The translations under genes and the position numbers were made by a program. Positions 4,852-5,543 of a DNA stretch of 5,543 bases are shown here, in pieces. Location: positions 1 to 5,543 of the forward strand of contig JAUXFR010000112.1 of assembly GCA_030622805.1 (NCBI GenBank), written 5' to 3'. Source of the DNA: Anaerolineae bacterium. GTDB lineage: Bacteria; Chloroflexota; Anaerolineae; Anaerolineales; UBA4823. The notes beneath the pieces were generated by a model. It worked only from the letters and a program-made list of their open reading frames with translations. It did no database searches and was not told where the DNA came from. Each line of letters starts with the position of its first letter. Within the stretch, counting starts at the first letter, position 1.

Positions 4852-4867
4852 CCGGCGCGGACGCCGG
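4852..4867. promoter_or_regulatory. GC-rich palindrome upstream of the carotenoid gene: operator or weak terminator
   Basis: CCGGCG (4852-4857) pairs with CGCCGG (4862-4867) around a CGGA loop. No T-run follows, so an intrinsic terminator for the DUF2779 gene is unlikely. The right arm lies where a -35 box would be for the -10 box at 4886-4891, so a regulator bound here could control the next gene. Both roles are inferred. Confidence 0.4.
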
Positions 4868-4885
4868 CTCGATCGTAAGATAGTG

Positions 4886-4898
4886 TATGATTAATCCG
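4886..4898 (+). promoter_or_regulatory. -10 box TATGAT of a leaderless GTG-start gene
   Basis: TATGAT at 4886-4891 matches the -10 consensus at five of six positions and ends 7 nt before the GTG at 4898, so transcription should start at the first base of the start codon. No -35 match is seen. There is no Shine-Dalgarno sequence, and an in-frame TAA at 4892-4894 rules out an earlier start. Confidence 0.55.
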
Positions 4899-5543
4899 TG
4901 AATCCAGCACTGATCGCAATTTACACGATAACCGCCTTCGTATTCGCCCTGGCGCATGGCTCCGAGCGTATGGGTTGGGTACGTACGCTGCTGTTATTGA
5001 CCCTGACATTCAGCATCAGCATGCTCTTCGAGAGCGTTGGTGTGGGGACAGGCGTGATTTATGGCACCTATCACTACACGGATCACCTGGGACCGATGTT
5101 CCTTGGATTGGTGCCGTACATCGTGCCATTGGCATGGTTCATGATGATGTACCCTTCCCTGGTAATTGCCTTTCGGATTGTGCCCAATCGCAAGAACCGC
5201 ATCCTTTGGGTTGCCCTGGTGGCAGGCGTTGGCGCTCTGGTCATGACGGCATGGGACTTGGTGCTGGACCCGATCATGGTCCACTTTGGCTTCTGGGAGT
5301 GGGACGTAGATGGGGCCTATTTTGGCGTGCCCCTGCTAAATTACCTGGGCTGGTGGCTGACAACTTTTACCATATTCTGCACGTTCCTGCTGCTTGGACG
5401 TATCCAGGGAGCAGATGCGGGTCAATGGGTTGGAAGCTTTAACCGCCTGCCAGTAGTAAGCTACGCCATCACCGGTCTGGGCACAGTGCTGGTGGCTTTA
5501 AACATCGGTTTAGCCGGACCGGCGATAGCAGGTTTACTCGGCA
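4898..5543 (+). CDS. CruF-like carotenoid biosynthesis membrane protein (DUF422 family), 3' end missing
   Basis: The 215 residues present form a polytopic membrane protein matching the carotenoid biosynthesis family that includes CruF, which adds water to the psi end of acyclic or monocyclic carotenoids. Family-like blocks are ESVGVGTGVIYGTYHYTDHLG (in 45-65), GLVPYIVPLAW (70-80), the acidic AWDLVLDPIM (118-127), and FWEWDVDGAYFGVPLLNYLGWW (in 132-153). Hydrophobic, probably membrane-spanning segments lie near 3-20, 30-45, 67-92, 103-118, 150-167 and 186-205. GTG 4898 is the earliest possible start because TAA 4892-4894 is in frame, and a later Met at 25 would remove the first membrane segment. 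The frame runs past the window edge; family members are roughly 220-300 residues, so a modest part is missing. The exact reaction cannot be read from the sequence. Confidence 0.82.
   Translation, partial: MNPALIAIYTITAFVFALAHGSERMGWVRTLLLLTLTFSISMLFESVGVGTGVIYGTYHYTDHLGPMFLGLVPYIVPLAWFMMMYPSLVIAFRIVPNRKNRILWVALVAGVGALVMTAWDLVLDPIMVHFGFWEWDVDGAYFGVPLLNYLGWWLTTFTIFCTFLLLGRIQGADAGQWVGSFNRLPVVSYAITGLGTVLVALNIGLAGPAIAGLLG

Noticed and set aside
4975..5442. Plus-strand frame of 155 codons inside the carotenoid gene
   Set aside because: It is a shifted frame. The frame starting at 4898 gives a clear CruF-like membrane protein that runs on to the window edge.

Overview
The window looks like chromosomal DNA of a bacterium, probably a member of the Chloroflexota (Anaerolineae-like). 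This is inferred from the style of the MiaB protein, a CruF-type carotenoid protein, and intergenic DNA made of degenerate 7-8 nt repeats. No database search was possible, so the taxonomy is a guess.

Layout from left to right, with all supported genes on the + strand. Positions 1-288 hold a possible gene tail followed by a degenerate repeat array that changes orientation near position 208. Positions 289-1695 are miaB (tRNA 2-methylthio-N6-isopentenyladenosine synthase). Positions 1687-1848 contain three successive heptanucleotide repeat families. Positions 1941-2264 and 2257-2601 are an overlapping MntA/HepT (MNT-HEPN) type VII toxin-antitoxin pair, more AT-rich than its neighbours. Positions 2602-3343 are a long gene-free stretch with two strong palindromes, short heptad runs, a G-rich tract and a promoter. 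Positions 3344-4792 encode a DUF2779-family protein that combines an N-terminal Cas4/RecB-like Fe-S nuclease with a C-terminal DEDD-type exonuclease-like domain. Positions 4787-4831 are another heptad array. From 4898 to the window end is the 5' part of a polytopic membrane protein of the CruF/DUF422 carotenoid family, cut off by the edge.

The genes do not form one pathway. miaB and the carotenoid gene are housekeeping or pigment genes. The toxin-antitoxin pair and the two-nuclease protein between them look like an accessory, defence-flavoured insert, although nothing in the sequence proves a functional link between them.

Two patterns stand out. Three start codons (289, 1941, 4898) lie 7-10 nt after a good -10 box and lack a Shine-Dalgarno sequence, so their mRNAs are probably leaderless or nearly so. 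The nuclease gene instead has a perfect AGGAGG. Secondly, intergenic spaces are filled with several unrelated repeat families that mostly share a 7-nt period, start at or inside stop codons, and in one case supply a promoter's -35 box.
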